From contig JAPWDM010000015.1 in assembly GCA_035578155.1 (NCBI GenBank), forward strand, positions 11,412,209-11,476,208: DNA of 64,000 nucleotides, written 5' to 3'. Below are positions 44,893 to 55,028 of the stretch, one piece after another (positions within the stretch are counted from its first letter, which is position 1; each line of letters begins with the position of its first letter). The position numbers were made by a program, and so were the translations under genes. A model generated the notes under the pieces. The model made no database searches. It saw only the letters and a program-made list of their open reading frames with translations, and was not told the DNA's origin. The stretch comes from Brachynemurus nebulosus. Taxonomy: Eukaryota; Arthropoda; Insecta; Neuroptera; Myrmeleontidae.

Positions 44893-45174
44893 TTAATAGT
44901 CTGAAAAGTATGATTCATATTCTAAAATTTCTTTTTCTTGTCCTTCGGTTAAGGATACTGCTGCTGCTTTTGGTCCAGTATAACTTATTTTAAATTGTTG
45001 TAATAAATCCAATATTTGTTCCAACAAATTATATTTCGGAAACATAAAAGTTTCAACATTTATTTCTAAATCGTTTACACAAAAATCAAAATTTCGTTTA
45101 TTTTGTTTAAATTGATATAATTTTATGCAAATATTTGTTTTATATAATAAAAAATTAAAACTTCTTATGTGCAA
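44893..45174 (-). other. Unrecognised 93-codon ORF, possible 3' exon
   Basis: The C-terminal 55 codons (from DLEINVETFMFPKYN through KISYTGPKAAAVSLTEGQEK to a Tyr/Asp-rich end) have balanced, protein-like composition, unlike the surrounding DNA, and are preceded by an acceptor-like GATTTAG. It could be the last coding exon of a host gene on the minus strand. I recognise no family, and the upstream 40 codons look non-coding. Confidence 0.25.
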
Positions 45175-47035
45175 TAAAAATTATTATTATGACCTTACAC
45201 ATATATAAATCCAGTAGACCTTGAATAAATTCTTCTTCTTTAATATAAATGCAGATTAGCCCCAGGCGGTGCAAACAACCTACATATTTTTATTAGTGCA
45301 ACATTGTATTGTAAGTGGAACTGGTATTAATTATTTAAGCAAATTTATTAAACACAGTAAATTTTTATTTATAAAGGATAAGTAAAAACTAATATTCTTA
45401 ATAAAATTTTATTATTAGAAATTATTGTTAACAATCTGATTCATAATATATTAAGCATATACATTATTAATAATAATCTGATTCCTAAATATAATTTAAA
45501 AAAATTTATATAAAAATATCAGATATACTCGTATGTATGTGTGTAACATATGTGCGTGTATGTGTAACTGAGCAACTAATAAAATTATCTTAATGTATAA
45601 AAAATTTAGTACACTTTTGTTATTATAAAATCAATTTCACATACAAATTTAAGTAGAATTGACCGGAGTAATTGTGAATGGCTTTTTATGAATTGAAATA
45701 AAAGCATTAAGTTTTTTTTTTTTTATTTTATATACCATATTATGGTTGATTTATTTTTAATTCTATACTATCCAGGATGCACCACACAAATTTTGAGCAA
45801 ATTCGTATGAGAAACAAAAATTTTATAAGCCATTCACATTTCCCCGGCACGGCTTTGCAAATCTTATGAATTTTGGGGTAAAAGTGAATGCCATCAGAAA
45901 AATTATTTAAAATTCATTACAAAAGAAGTGAGGTACATCAGAATAAAGCCCAACTCAAATTCTTCACATTTACTCCACTTTGAAAATTTTTTATCATTAA
46001 TGCAAGTTACCCATACCTCAAATTTGGACAAAAAATCAAGGTTAAATAAAAATAACAAAAATTGTAGGAACAAATTTATTGCAAGCTAAAAATGATATTT
46101 TGATGATATTTTGTCATTTTATCATATAAAAATCAAAACATTACATGATTTTCACACAAAAACAAGGAAAATGAGATTATTTCAAGGAAATACATTTAGC
46201 TTACATGAATAAAAACAACAATCTATTAGACCTAATATTTTAAATAAAAAAAACAATGGTTTCGTATTAATCCTACGACACCTACAGAACCATTAAAAAC
46301 AAGTAATTTTTCTGTTTTTTTTTTTTTTTTTTTTTTCTGCACAAAAATTCTGTTTTTGTATTGTTTGTACAACGGAAACTTGCACAATAATGTCACAATC
46401 ATCTTCATCAACATTTTCAACGCTGAAAAGAACACTACTGAAATTTTTGACCGAATGGGGGCATTTGTGAATTACGTTCGCAATTACCCCATAATTTAAA
46501 AATCATGGAGTAATTGCGAATTGGTAATAAATTGTTTAATTTCTTTAGCAACTAATAAGGAACCCTCTCAGGTATTAGATCACTTCGTTAGAAGTACTTT
46601 TAGCCATTTCTTACCTTTTATAAAAAGAAAATGTATTAAAAAAATTTTTGGAGGGTTAATCGAAGTAAGGTACACATAATTTTGCAAGGGTTTTTTAAAA
46701 TAGAAAGAAAAGTACTAATGTTTGAAGCATTGTTATCAAATTTTAATAGCGTATTAAAAAAGGACAGAAAAACATACTGACAGTTGATTTTTAAAAATAT
46801 TAATGTTATTTTAGAAATTATAGGCGCTGTTTACAATTACCCCATTTCACAATTACCCCGATCAACCCTATACCTTATTGTTATAAAATACAATGTTAGA
46901 AATAATTCAAAATTTAGATATTTTTATACATATCTTACAAAAAACTATCTAAAACTAAACAACTAATAAATACTTACATATAGTTTAACGTAGTATGTAT
47001 CCATTGTTATTAAATATATTAAGAATTTCATAATG
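45175..47035. other. AT-rich region, no gene
   Basis: Poly(T) runs lie near 45713-45724 and 46317-46336. ORFs here are short and low in complexity. Confidence 0.5.
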
Positions 47036-47151
47036 TACAGTACGTTCAATTTAAACTTAAGCCTAAATAAATAAAAAATTTAAATGCTTTTAGTAGGAAT
47101 CATTGGCAGTTACTGTGGTTACAGGCTTAAGTTTAAATTGAATGGACTGTA
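47036..47151. mobile_element. 116-bp mariner-like MITE
   Basis: The element is flanked by TA on each side and bounded by 27-29 bp terminal inverted repeats. The left reads CAGTACGTTCAATTTAAACT and the right, reverse-complemented, CAGTCCATTCAATTTAAACT; both then continue TAAGCCT. CAGT ends and TA target are typical of Tc1/mariner-derived MITEs. There is no coding capacity. Confidence 0.85.
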
Positions 47152-47919
47152 GATATAATTTGTATATACTTTACAAAATACGTATGTAACTGAACGATTA
47201 ATAAAATTATTCTCACGCATAAAAAATTTAGTGTAGTTTACTGTTATAAAATTATTTTCATATATACCCTACTCTATTCTTATAAAATATATTGTAGAAG
47301 CAGTTCAAAATTTTAAATATTTTTAAATATACTTTACAAAAAATATACATAACTAAGCAATTAAAAACTTACATTTCTAAAATTTGTCGATAAATATAAA
47401 CGCAATAAATATTTTTGCAGTACAGAAATATTCAAAAACTGCATAAAAACTATATATTTTAGAAATTGTACCCTAAAATTATATTATTGTTTAAGACAAC
47501 TCATCCAAAAATATTTAAAATTACATTGTAAATTTATTCAATTTTAAACGATTTTGAAGGAAACCACCACATTATTCAAAAAGTACATAACACATTTTTA
47601 GAAATAAAAAAAAAATTATTTTAAAATTATAATTAAAACTTTTGTGTTCTAAAAAGAAAAAATTAACCAAATATATAAAAATTTAACAAAAATATTTAAA
47701 TTCAATTGTTGCAGTAATTAAATGTCACAAATAAACATAAGTAAAAAAATAACTACACAAGATTACTTTGTAAAATATGTATATCTTTTAAAATCACTCC
47801 TTTCACTTCTACAGTAAACTAAATGATGATTTAGTTTACCAAAATTCACTATCTGATTACTATATCACTAATATACTATACGGCCAAATACGGCCAACCA
47901 CGCGATATCGCGTGACAAA
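47152..47919. other. AT-rich stretch
   Basis: No gene is seen. A perfect 16-base palindrome CACGCGATATCGCGTG lies at 47899-47914, just left of the next element. Confidence 0.5.
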
Positions 47920-49074
47920 TACAGGGTGGCCCAAAATGACCGAAGGGGTTTGAATTCCTTATAACTTTCTTATTATAATTTTATTTTTTTTTTCTGTATT
48001 TGTAAAGAAGACTTGGGGGATTTAAAATAGAACAATACACAATTGAACAACGTGCCAAAATCGTTGAACTTTGTTTCTCAAATCAACGATCCATTGTTTT
48101 GACTCAGCGTGCATATCGTCGTTATGTTAACGTGCGGGTTGGACCCTCAGAGTCAACGATAAACCGTCTGGTTGAAATTTTCGAGAACAAGGGGCAGTAA
48201 GGAATCTTCTTGGTGCCGGTAGACGACGAACGGTGGACACGGATGGCAATATTGAACGGGTACAGGAGAATATTCGGGAAAATTGAGAAACATCAACCAG
48301 GAGACGCTCGACACAACTTGGCCTTTCAAAAGGGTCGCTGCAGAGAATTTTGCATACAATAAGAATGTTTCCATACAAAATTCAGCTTAACCGATAGATT
48401 ACCAGCAACGACTTGATTATGCAATTTATTTACGTCAAAAAAGCAGAAGAAAATCATAATTTTATTCATAATTATGAGCGACGAAGGATAATTGGCCCAT
48501 ATTTTTTTGAAAGCGAACACGGTGTCGCCGTTTCCATCACTGGTGCTAGATATCAGACAATGCTGGAAAATTTTTTAAGGCCAGCTGTGGAAAACCATCC
48601 GCAAGTATGGTTCCAATAGGATGAAGCCACAGCGCACACTGCGAGGGACACAATGGCTCTTTTACGCGACATCTTTAGTGAACGAATTACATATTTCCTG
48701 TACAAGCAATTTTAATTGGCTTCCGCGGCGTCGGATTTAACCGCTCCAGACTGTTTCCTTTGGGGGTTATTTGAAAGGAAAAGTCTATATTAATAAGCCT
48801 CGAACCATACAGCAATTAAAAAATAATATACGCGATGAAATCAACAACATAACACCTGAAATTTTGCGAAAGGTTATGGAAAATATTTTGGAAAGAGCAC
48901 GAATATGCAAAGCAGAAAATGGCCACCATTTGCGAGATATAATTTTTCATAATTAAATTAAAAATATTCTCCATTAATGTACTGTATTTAAAATAAAAAA
49001 AATTTAATAATTATGTCTTAAATAAGAAGTTATAATGAACTCAAACCCCTTCGGTCATTTTGGGCCACCCTGTA
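47920..49074 (+). mobile_element. Tc1/mariner element, internally deleted
   Basis: TA target copies flank near-perfect inverted repeats: CAGGGTGGCCCAAAATGACC at the left and its complement at the right (GGTCATTTTGGGCCACCCTG), with homology extending to about 45 bases. The 1.15 kb body carries transposase remnants on the plus strand. The ends are much better preserved than the coding region, so it could still be mobilised if a related transposase were present. Confidence 0.9.
48020..48957 (+). pseudogene. Tc1/mariner transposase remnant
   Basis: The N-terminal helix-turn-helix reads QYTIEQRAKIVELCFSNQRS then VLTQRAYRRYV, followed by a second DNA-binding part (GPSESTINRLVEIFENKG) and RRSTQLGL. 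The first catalytic Asp block is missing because of a deletion near 48410-48480. IIGPYFFE is followed by VSITGARYQTMLENFL, the second Asp region DEATAHTARDTMALL after a stop at 48617, and the third block DLTAPDCFLWG. A C-terminal KVYINKPRTIQQLKNNIRDEI closes it. Multiple stops and frameshifts are present. The transposase would cut and paste at TA. Confidence 0.8.
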
Positions 49075-49265
49075 TAAGAAACTACTTATTTAATGTAAAA
49101 TATTTGGCCATCTCACAAAGTCTATATTTTTAGCATAGCAATCGTACACCTTAAAATTTGGTAAATATTTTTATTTGTTCCGAAAATGAATTACTCTTTT
49201 TTTAAATTTTGAAGTACACACACCGGCAGAATTAGCAGAACATACAAAAAATCTGTAAAAATCAA

Positions 49266-49365
49266 NNNNNNNNNNNNNNNNNNNNNNNNNNNNNNNNNNN
49301 NNNNNNNNNNNNNNNNNNNNNNNNNNNNNNNNNNNNNNNNNNNNNNNNNNNNNNNNNNNNNNNNN
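49266..49365. other. Assembly gap, 100 Ns
   Basis: Exactly 100 N characters, the conventional placeholder for a gap of unknown size. Any reading frame crossing it is meaningless. Confidence 1.
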
Positions 49366-49399
49366 CATAACATAATTAAGCAAAGAAAATTAGATTATT

Positions 49400-50530
49400 C
49401 TAAAAAGTACGGAAATAAGGATTTAATGATAAATTGATTATGTACCCCACATATGTCACCTCCCATTCTTTAAATATTGAGTGACCACTACAATTGACTG
49501 AACCGGTAAATAGATTATCGTTACTGTCACTCTCTTGTTCACTGTCATATTCATCTTTTGCGATTGACCTGATTTTGTTTACATTGGCGTAACATGCTTT
49601 TGTGTAGTGACCTACTTTTCTACAGTTGTAGCACTTCGTATTCCTCGCTCGACATTTTCCATCATGCGTGTTGCCACATCTGCTACACTTTTGGTTTTCT
49701 CTATCATTTCTTCTGGATGAAGATGATGATGCACCACATTTGAAGCTCGATTTGAATTTGTTCCGTCGTTGCACAATATTAACTTCTTTTTCACAAGTAA
49801 TTTACCTGAATTGCTGATGCGAATTTTCGATCGTTTTGAATAACCTTATAGCAGCATCCAAACTCATATTGTCATCTTCTAACAGTCGCTGTCGAATTAG
49901 TTCTTCTTGTACACCACACGTTATGCAGGTTTTAATTAAACTATCCTCAAGAATTCCTAAGTCACATTTTTTTGCTTTGTTGATAATTTTTATAATAAAA
50001 TTGTCATCGGGCTCACCAACTTCTTGTTTGGTTGAAAATAATTTAAATTTTTCACTGGAGATATTAGATTTTGATTTACTCAGTAAATTTTTCCATTAAT
50101 ACAGACAACTTATTAACTTCATCAGCCCCAAATTTGAATATATTGTAAATTTCAAAATCCTTCTTCACCAATGTAATGAAGCAGTTGAGCACATTTCGTA
50201 GCTTCTGATTTGTTATCTATTTCAGCAGCTGCAAGATAATTCAAGAATCGTTTTTTGAAAAATAACCAGTCTTCGTATTGATTACTGTTGTTATTTATTG
50301 TTAACGTTGATAATGCTACAATACGTATTTCTTTCCATTATGAATTTTGATTTTTTAAACAATTTACAACAGTTTCTTTTGAATTTCTTCTTTTCAACAC
50401 GTGGTTATTCTTGTTTAAACTTACTTCACGATGCGATGGTTCAAATAATTTATTGTTTTCTTTTTTTGAATAAATTATTTTAATAATTTGTTGTCCAAAC
50501 TAATTTTTAATTATTTGTTTTTTAATTTTT
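49400..50530 (-). pseudogene. gag: Ty3/gypsy Gag (Mag/CsRn1-like) with zinc knuckles
   Basis: On the minus strand the C-terminal frame 49774-49400 has two Cys-rich knuckles: CSRCGNTHDGKC (CX2C-H-C form) and CYNCRKVGHYTKAC (CX2CX4HX4C). A basic Ser-rich stretch precedes them. Upstream, in a frame broken near 49800, capsid sequence reads EVGEPDDNFIIKIINKAKKC and QEELIRQRLLEDDNMSLDAA. This paired-knuckle and capsid signature is that of Mag/CsRn1-type gypsy elements. Pol would lie toward the assembly gap and is not seen. Frame breaks make this copy inactive. Confidence 0.75.
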
Positions 50531-50533
50531 AAA

Positions 50534-50553
50534 CACTACGGGTTCCAGCACCA
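50534..50553 (-). other. Primer-binding site of the minus-strand gypsy element
   Basis: On the minus strand TGGTGCTGGAACCCGTAGTG follows directly after a sequence ending CACA, which would be the LTR end at 50554. It resembles the TGGTGCCGAAACCCG type of primer-binding site used by Mag/CsRn1-like elements. The far LTR boundary was not found. Confidence 0.6.
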
Positions 50554-50841
50554 TGTGATATTCTTTGTGTGGAATAATATTGAAATACTAGAGATGACCA
50601 ACGCAACAATCAAAAACACTTCTTTCTTAAACTGGAGATTTTATTCAAGTCGGTAAGTGAATGAATGTCATGGATGTGAACCATAGATTAAATAAATGGC
50701 ATGCGTATATCTATGACACTGTTCAACGACACTTTATTTTTAAAAAATCATTAATAATTTGTCTAAATCAGTAAGAATTACGTAGTTTGTTCAGATGTTC
50801 TATTGTGCCAGAACGTCAATGGGGCTATGTAATATAACTGC

Positions 50842-51330
50842 CTATATTCAGAAGGAAGTAAGAATATTACCGATTTTGCATAGTTCAGAAAATACATATT
50901 ACATAGCTCGTTGTAAGAATAATCATTTCGAAGATCTTTTTAACGAATTACTAAAATTGTTTAAGAACTGTTGTATGTAAGAAATAATAACACTCACGTA
51001 ATTTTAACGTAAAAAATTTCATTAAAAAAATTAGTATACAGCTGTTGGAAAAAGTACACTATTGTTTCAGTTTACAGAGATTTTTAACAAATTATTAAAT
51101 GTTGAGAGTTTATTTTAACGCCTCCTATAGGGTCGTAAGTATAACCCTTTACCCGCAATTTAATTGCCTGTATTCAGAGACAAGTCAGAACATTACCTAT
51201 TTGGAATATTTCAAAAATACACATTACATAGTTCGTTGTAAGAATAATCATTTCTTTCAGGATCAGGATCTTTTTAACGAATTACTAAAAATTTTTTTAA
51301 GAACTGTTGGATGCAAGAAATAATAACACT
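50842..51330 (+). repeat. Direct duplication of a 160-base segment
   Basis: Unit 1 (50842-50996) and unit 2 (51167-51330) share long stretches such as GTAAGAATAATCATTTC and TTTTTAACGAATTACTAAAA, and both end AAGAAATAATAACACTC. In one frame both encode a similar peptide: RCKNNHF followed by DLFNELLK. Unit 2 has an extra nine bases or so. The period is about 325 bases. It may be a tandemly duplicated exon-like block or part of a repeat family. Confidence 0.7.
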
Positions 51331-51344
51331 CTTGAGAGTCTGAT

Positions 51345-51610
51345 ACATTTTGGTGCATTTTGGCGTGTTTTGATGCATTTTGATGCCTGTTGGTGTTTTT
51401 TGGTGTCTTTTAGTGTGTTTTGGTACATTTTGGTGCTGCTTTTGGTGTTGGTGTCACTCTTACATCAATTTTAGTGTTGCTTTTGGTGCTGACGTTACTC
51501 TTACATCAATTTTTGGTGCTGCTTTTGGTGTTAATATCACTCTTGAAGAAATTTTTTGTTCTGCTTTGGTGCTGTTTTTGGCGTTACTTTTGCGTCAATT
51601 TTGCACTGGT
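51345..51610 (+). repeat. Degenerate TTTTGGTG minisatellite
   Basis: The motif TTTTGG(T/C)G(C/T) recurs more than fifteen times, in its second half organised into a longer unit of about 57 bases (GGTGCTGCTTTTGGTGTTG then a TCACTCTTACATCAATTTT-like segment). It lies directly upstream of the TATA box of the zinc-finger ORF. Confidence 0.75.
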
Positions 51611-51615
51611 TGTAC

Positions 51616-51623
51616 TATATAAG
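51616..51623 (+). promoter_or_regulatory. TATA box TATATAAG upstream of zinc-finger ORF
   Basis: It lies 64 to 71 bases before the ATG at 51687, a plausible distance for a compact promoter with a short leader. Inference from position only. Confidence 0.4.
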
Positions 51624-51686
51624 ATCATATCAATATAAAAACTATTCAATGTTATGCTATAAATCGAACTAGTCACATCTATTAAA

Positions 51687-52016
51687 ATGTTTAAGTGTAT
51701 ACGTTGTGATAGGACATTTTCGCGGAGAGGTTCTCTTTTACGTCATATGAAAATAAGAGTGCACACGCGTTCAAATGCTCTGGAATATCAAACAAACAAT
51801 AATGACCCGTTCGCAATTAATCAGTTTGAATATACCTCGAATCAGTTGGTAAATAATGGGACGCACGTGAACAGTGCGGAGAACGGGAAACTTTTAATAC
51901 AAAGTGAATCGTCAAAATCTAACGATGAAGATGATGATAGTGAAAACGACTATAGCTTTGAAGCAAGAAATAACATTGAAGAAGAAGAAGAGAAAGATAA
52001 GCCCTCAGTATTTTAA
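51687..52016 (+). CDS. Small C2H2 zinc-finger protein with acidic tail
   Basis: The 109-residue frame begins with one C2H2 finger at residues 4-26: CIRC, the hydrophobic core F and L of the fold (TFSRRGSLLRH) and a final His after five residues. The rest is Asn/Ser-rich and then strongly acidic (DEDDDSEND, EEEEEKDK). A single finger can bind nucleic acid or protein; the role is unknown. After the stop at 52014 the same frame continues acidic (NPEEDDPDRSKKN) for 20 codons, so the stop could be a mutation in a longer gene or 3' fragment of a larger zinc-finger protein. Coding character is good, family unrecognised. Confidence 0.55.
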   Translation: MFKCIRCDRTFSRRGSLLRHMKIRVHTRSNALEYQTNNNDPFAINQFEYTSNQLVNNGTHVNSAENGKLLIQSESSKSNDEDDDSENDYSFEARNNIEEEEEKDKPSVF

Positions 52017-52389
52017 AATCCGGAAGAAGATGACCCAGATCGATCTAAAAAAAACTTAAATATTATCCGACAACTCTAAAAAAAGTAAACGTAATAAAAT
52101 TTTACGAGGATTTACACTATAGCAAAAAATGAAATAAATTATTTTCAGTACGAAACTGCCCTCTTGCAGCAACATTCATAAAAATATTGCTTTTCATTTC
52201 AAAATAGAATATGGCAATACAAAACACAATTTAGAAATTTTTAATTTCAAATGTTATCGAGTGCTTGTGAAACATTGTTAATATATGGCGGACTTTTGTT
52301 CGTATTTACACACACACCAATATTCATATGTTCACTTGATGTCCAGCTTTAGTTGCGTCTCGCATTAAAGAGAAGATGTGTTTGATTGA
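52017..52389. other. No gene seen
   Basis: AT-rich DNA between the zinc-finger ORF and the tRNA-like sequence, apart from the 20 acidic codons just after 52016. Confidence 0.45.
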
Positions 52390-52419
52390 TTATCAAAATT
52401 GGAGTGGCACTCGAACGAA

Positions 52420-52491
52420 CCATCGGTGGCCTAATTGGTAAGGCGTTTGGCTAGCAATCAAGAGATCCGGGTTCGAGTCCCAGCCGATCCA
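52420..52491 (+). tRNA. tRNA-Ala(AGC)-like sequence, possibly a pseudogene or SINE head
   Basis: Seventy-two bases fold as a tRNA. The A box is TGGCCTAATTGG (T8-G19) and the B box GGTTCGAGTCC. The D stem is GCC/GGC, the anticodon stem TTTGG/TCAAG with loop CTAGCAA (anticodon AGC, Ala), and the T stem CCGGG/CCCAG has one mismatch. The acceptor stem pairs for five of seven positions; the first two bases are C where G is needed. A GGA that would complete it lies 17 bases upstream at 52401-52403, as if a short insertion had split the 5' end. A 14-base inverted repeat (52390-52403 with 52488-52501) encloses the whole. Confidence 0.6.
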
Positions 52492-52789
52492 GTTTTGATA
52501 ATTTTTCAAACACTATGTGAATTTTAATTAACAATTTAGAAATGTTAAATTATAATCTAAGTCAATAGTTTTAAAAGTTATACACATTTTTGATGAATTT
52601 TTTTTACAAATAATTTTGAATATTGTTTTAGAAGTTTTCTCACCATGAATAAAATCTCAAATTGAACAAAAATGTTGAAAGCACAGCTCATTACAGTGAG
52701 GTAAGTTCATATAAATTTTTATTATATAATTTTAAATTAATCTTATTTAATAATAAATAAAAAAAATAATAAATAAAAACAAATTTATA

Positions 52790-54002
52790 GGCATCCGTCA
52801 GCACTGTCTACAAAATTAAACGCGTCTTGAAAATAAACGAGTCTTGAATAACCCTTTAGCGAATTTATAATCTCCAAGGAAAAAGAATTAAAACAAGCCG
52901 TGTCTTTTGTGTAGATGATTTCGACCGTAATGTGATTTTACGTGCTACCGAAGATTTTTACTTAAATAAAAGAATCATACCGACAGTTATTAAACTGTTG
53001 CCGGTATTAAAAGAAAAAATTTCACATATTCGCGTGAAACATTAAGAAAGGTATTACATGAAATGAAATTTTTCTGGCGTAAATGTCAAAATAAGCGAAA
53101 AATGCTTATGGAGAAGCCGGAGATAGTTAACTGGCGAGGAAGTTTCCTTAGAAAAATTCAAGAATATAAAAGGACATAAATATAAGGGTCATTAATATAT
53201 CTAGACCTGGATTGATAGTAATTTGACTTTTAAGAAATGTTGGAGTAGCGAGATTGTAACAGGAATTTTGGAGAATAGGACATCATCGGGCAGACTTATT
53301 GTTGTTAGCGCTGGAGGTAAAAACGGTTGGGTTGAAAAATCTTTATTGATATTTAAATCAAATTCAAATACTGGCGATTACCACGGCCAAATGAATGCGA
53401 AAAACTTCACAAAATGGGTAAAGGAAATGCTCATTCCAATCTTACTCCAAATTCTGTAGTAGTAATGGATAAGGCCCCTTATTATGATAAGGAAATAAAC
53501 AAGCCACCCACAAAGTCGTCAACTAAAAGACAAATGATGGAGTGGCTCCATGATAATAATGTAATATTTGATGAAAACATGAGAAAATTTGAATTACTTG
53601 ATTTAGTTTTGGCCAATACCATAAGAAGAGATAAAAATAGATAGGCTATTAGAAGAAAACGGACATAAAGTATTACATCTTCCCCCATACCACTGCGAAT
53701 TAAACCCAAATGAATTAGCTTGGGGGAAGATAAAAAGATATATCCGTGAAAGAAACGTGGACTGTAATTTCTCGTTATCTGCACTAGAAAAAATAACGAG
53801 AGATGCATTTGCTGAAGTTACTAAGGACGACTGGGAAGGCTATGTTTTACATACGACTAAAGAACAACAAACTTTCTGGGACCGAGATAACATTATGGAA
53901 GATTGTTATGATCAATTTATTGTAACGATTGAAGAAAACGAAACTGATGTAGAGAGTGAAATGGATGAAGACACTGATAGTAAAGAGAGCGACGAAAATT
54001 AA
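52790..54002 (+). pseudogene. IS630/Tc1-like DDE transposase, broken
   Basis: An N-terminal DNA-binding part is readable (SVSTVYKIKRVLK, VDDFDRNVILRATEDFYLNK, LPVLKEKISHIRVK). The catalytic region follows: the first Asp block ends at 53206, where bases after CTAGAC appear deleted, shifting the frame just before GGATTGATAGTAAT. Then come GRLIVVSAGGKNGWVEKSLL, GDYHGQMNAKNFTKWVKEML, the second Asp in VVVMDKAPYY and the Glu in CELNPNELAWGKIK. An acidic C-terminus ends at 54002. Frame changes occur at about 53450 and 53640. No terminal repeats were found. The family is a DDE_3-type transposase widespread in insects; its exact name is not assigned. Confidence 0.7.
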
Positions 54003-54152
54003 TAATTACTTAATACAGGATTAATTTTTAAAAATATTTTTAGCGATTTTGTCCATTTAAATTTTATCGAATTATTTTGTAATCTCCACAATGTACCTGT
54101 TAAAAACAAAATGTATATGTTAAATGTTAAAAATTAAAATTATGTATTTAAA

Positions 54153-54314
54153 TTAACACCTTGAGGATTATTGACGCCATAAGACGTCGACTGAAACCTT
54201 ACTAACTTATACATCACATCGTACGACGTCAACAAATTCACATATAGTGTATAAGCTGTCAAAATAATGTACCAGTGGACGTTGTGTCATAGGTTATGAC
54301 CGTCAAAGTATTAA
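54153..54314. mobile_element. 162-bp piggyBac-type MITE
   Basis: TTAA occurs at both ends. The left end reads TTAACACCTTGAGG and the right end, reverse-complemented, TTAATACTTTGACGG. A second block matches as well: ATAAGACGTCGACTG on the left against ACACAACGTCCACTG on the right. TTAA targets and imperfect inverted ends fit a non-autonomous piggyBac derivative. Its ends differ from those of the three piggyBac elements here. Confidence 0.7.
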
Positions 54315-55028
54315 TATTTTTTCAAAACATAACTTTTTAAAAAATTTAATATATTTATTTTTGACTGTTGGTTTATTTTTTTATTTTGTAGAATTTAAAA
54401 ATATTTTATGCTAAAATATCATCTAGAAAAATTTGGTTTCATTACTTCCAATAGTTTCGCACAAATTCAGTAATAAACATGTGCTATTGCATAGGAAGTA
54501 CAAACAAATAAAAAGTTTCAAAAGGTAAAATTATAAATAAAAATGTCACATAAGTTCTTCATGCATTTGTCCTCTCAATTATAATTTTCGAGCATTGTTT
54601 AAGTTCTTTTTATTTTATGTAAGTTTGTTATTAATTTTTACTCATAAATATAATGCTAGTAACTTTTTAATTTTTTCTTGTATATATTTTAACTTTAGTT
54701 TTCCGTTAAATAGAATATTTTTTTAGTAGTTTTCTAAAATGAATAGAATTTGTAAATATTTAACTGCAGGGTGACACCGGTATAATCAGTAAGGGTTAAC
54801 AGTTCCATAAATCTGCAATCAGGTGAAGACTCCATATCTCAATGGAGAGACACTAAAAATACTATATTGTAGTTTTTTTAGTTATATCCGACTTAGTTTG
54901 TCACATTTTTGTATGAAAGAGATAAGTAAATTGAACTGCCACTGTACAAGCTGCTTTTTTATCCTTGTCATCTTTTTTAACCAATCATATTTTTTTCAAA
55001 ATGTTATTACCTTCACTTTTTTTTTAGA
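54315..55028. other. AT-rich stretch, no gene
   Basis: GGGTTAA at about 54793 was examined as a piggyBac end without a convincing partner. The stretch ends in a polypyrimidine run and TAG at 55028, a good splice acceptor for the next exon. Confidence 0.45.

Noticed and set aside
48127..48520. Minus-strand ORFs inside the mariner
   Set aside because: They are shadows of the transposase remnant on the plus strand.
49171..49383. Minus-strand frames that run through the assembly gap
   Set aside because: Half of each is unknown sequence, so openness has no meaning.
54780..54800. GGGTTAA as a piggyBac right end
   Set aside because: Its internal sequence does not match the TTAA end at 54153, which pairs better with 54314.
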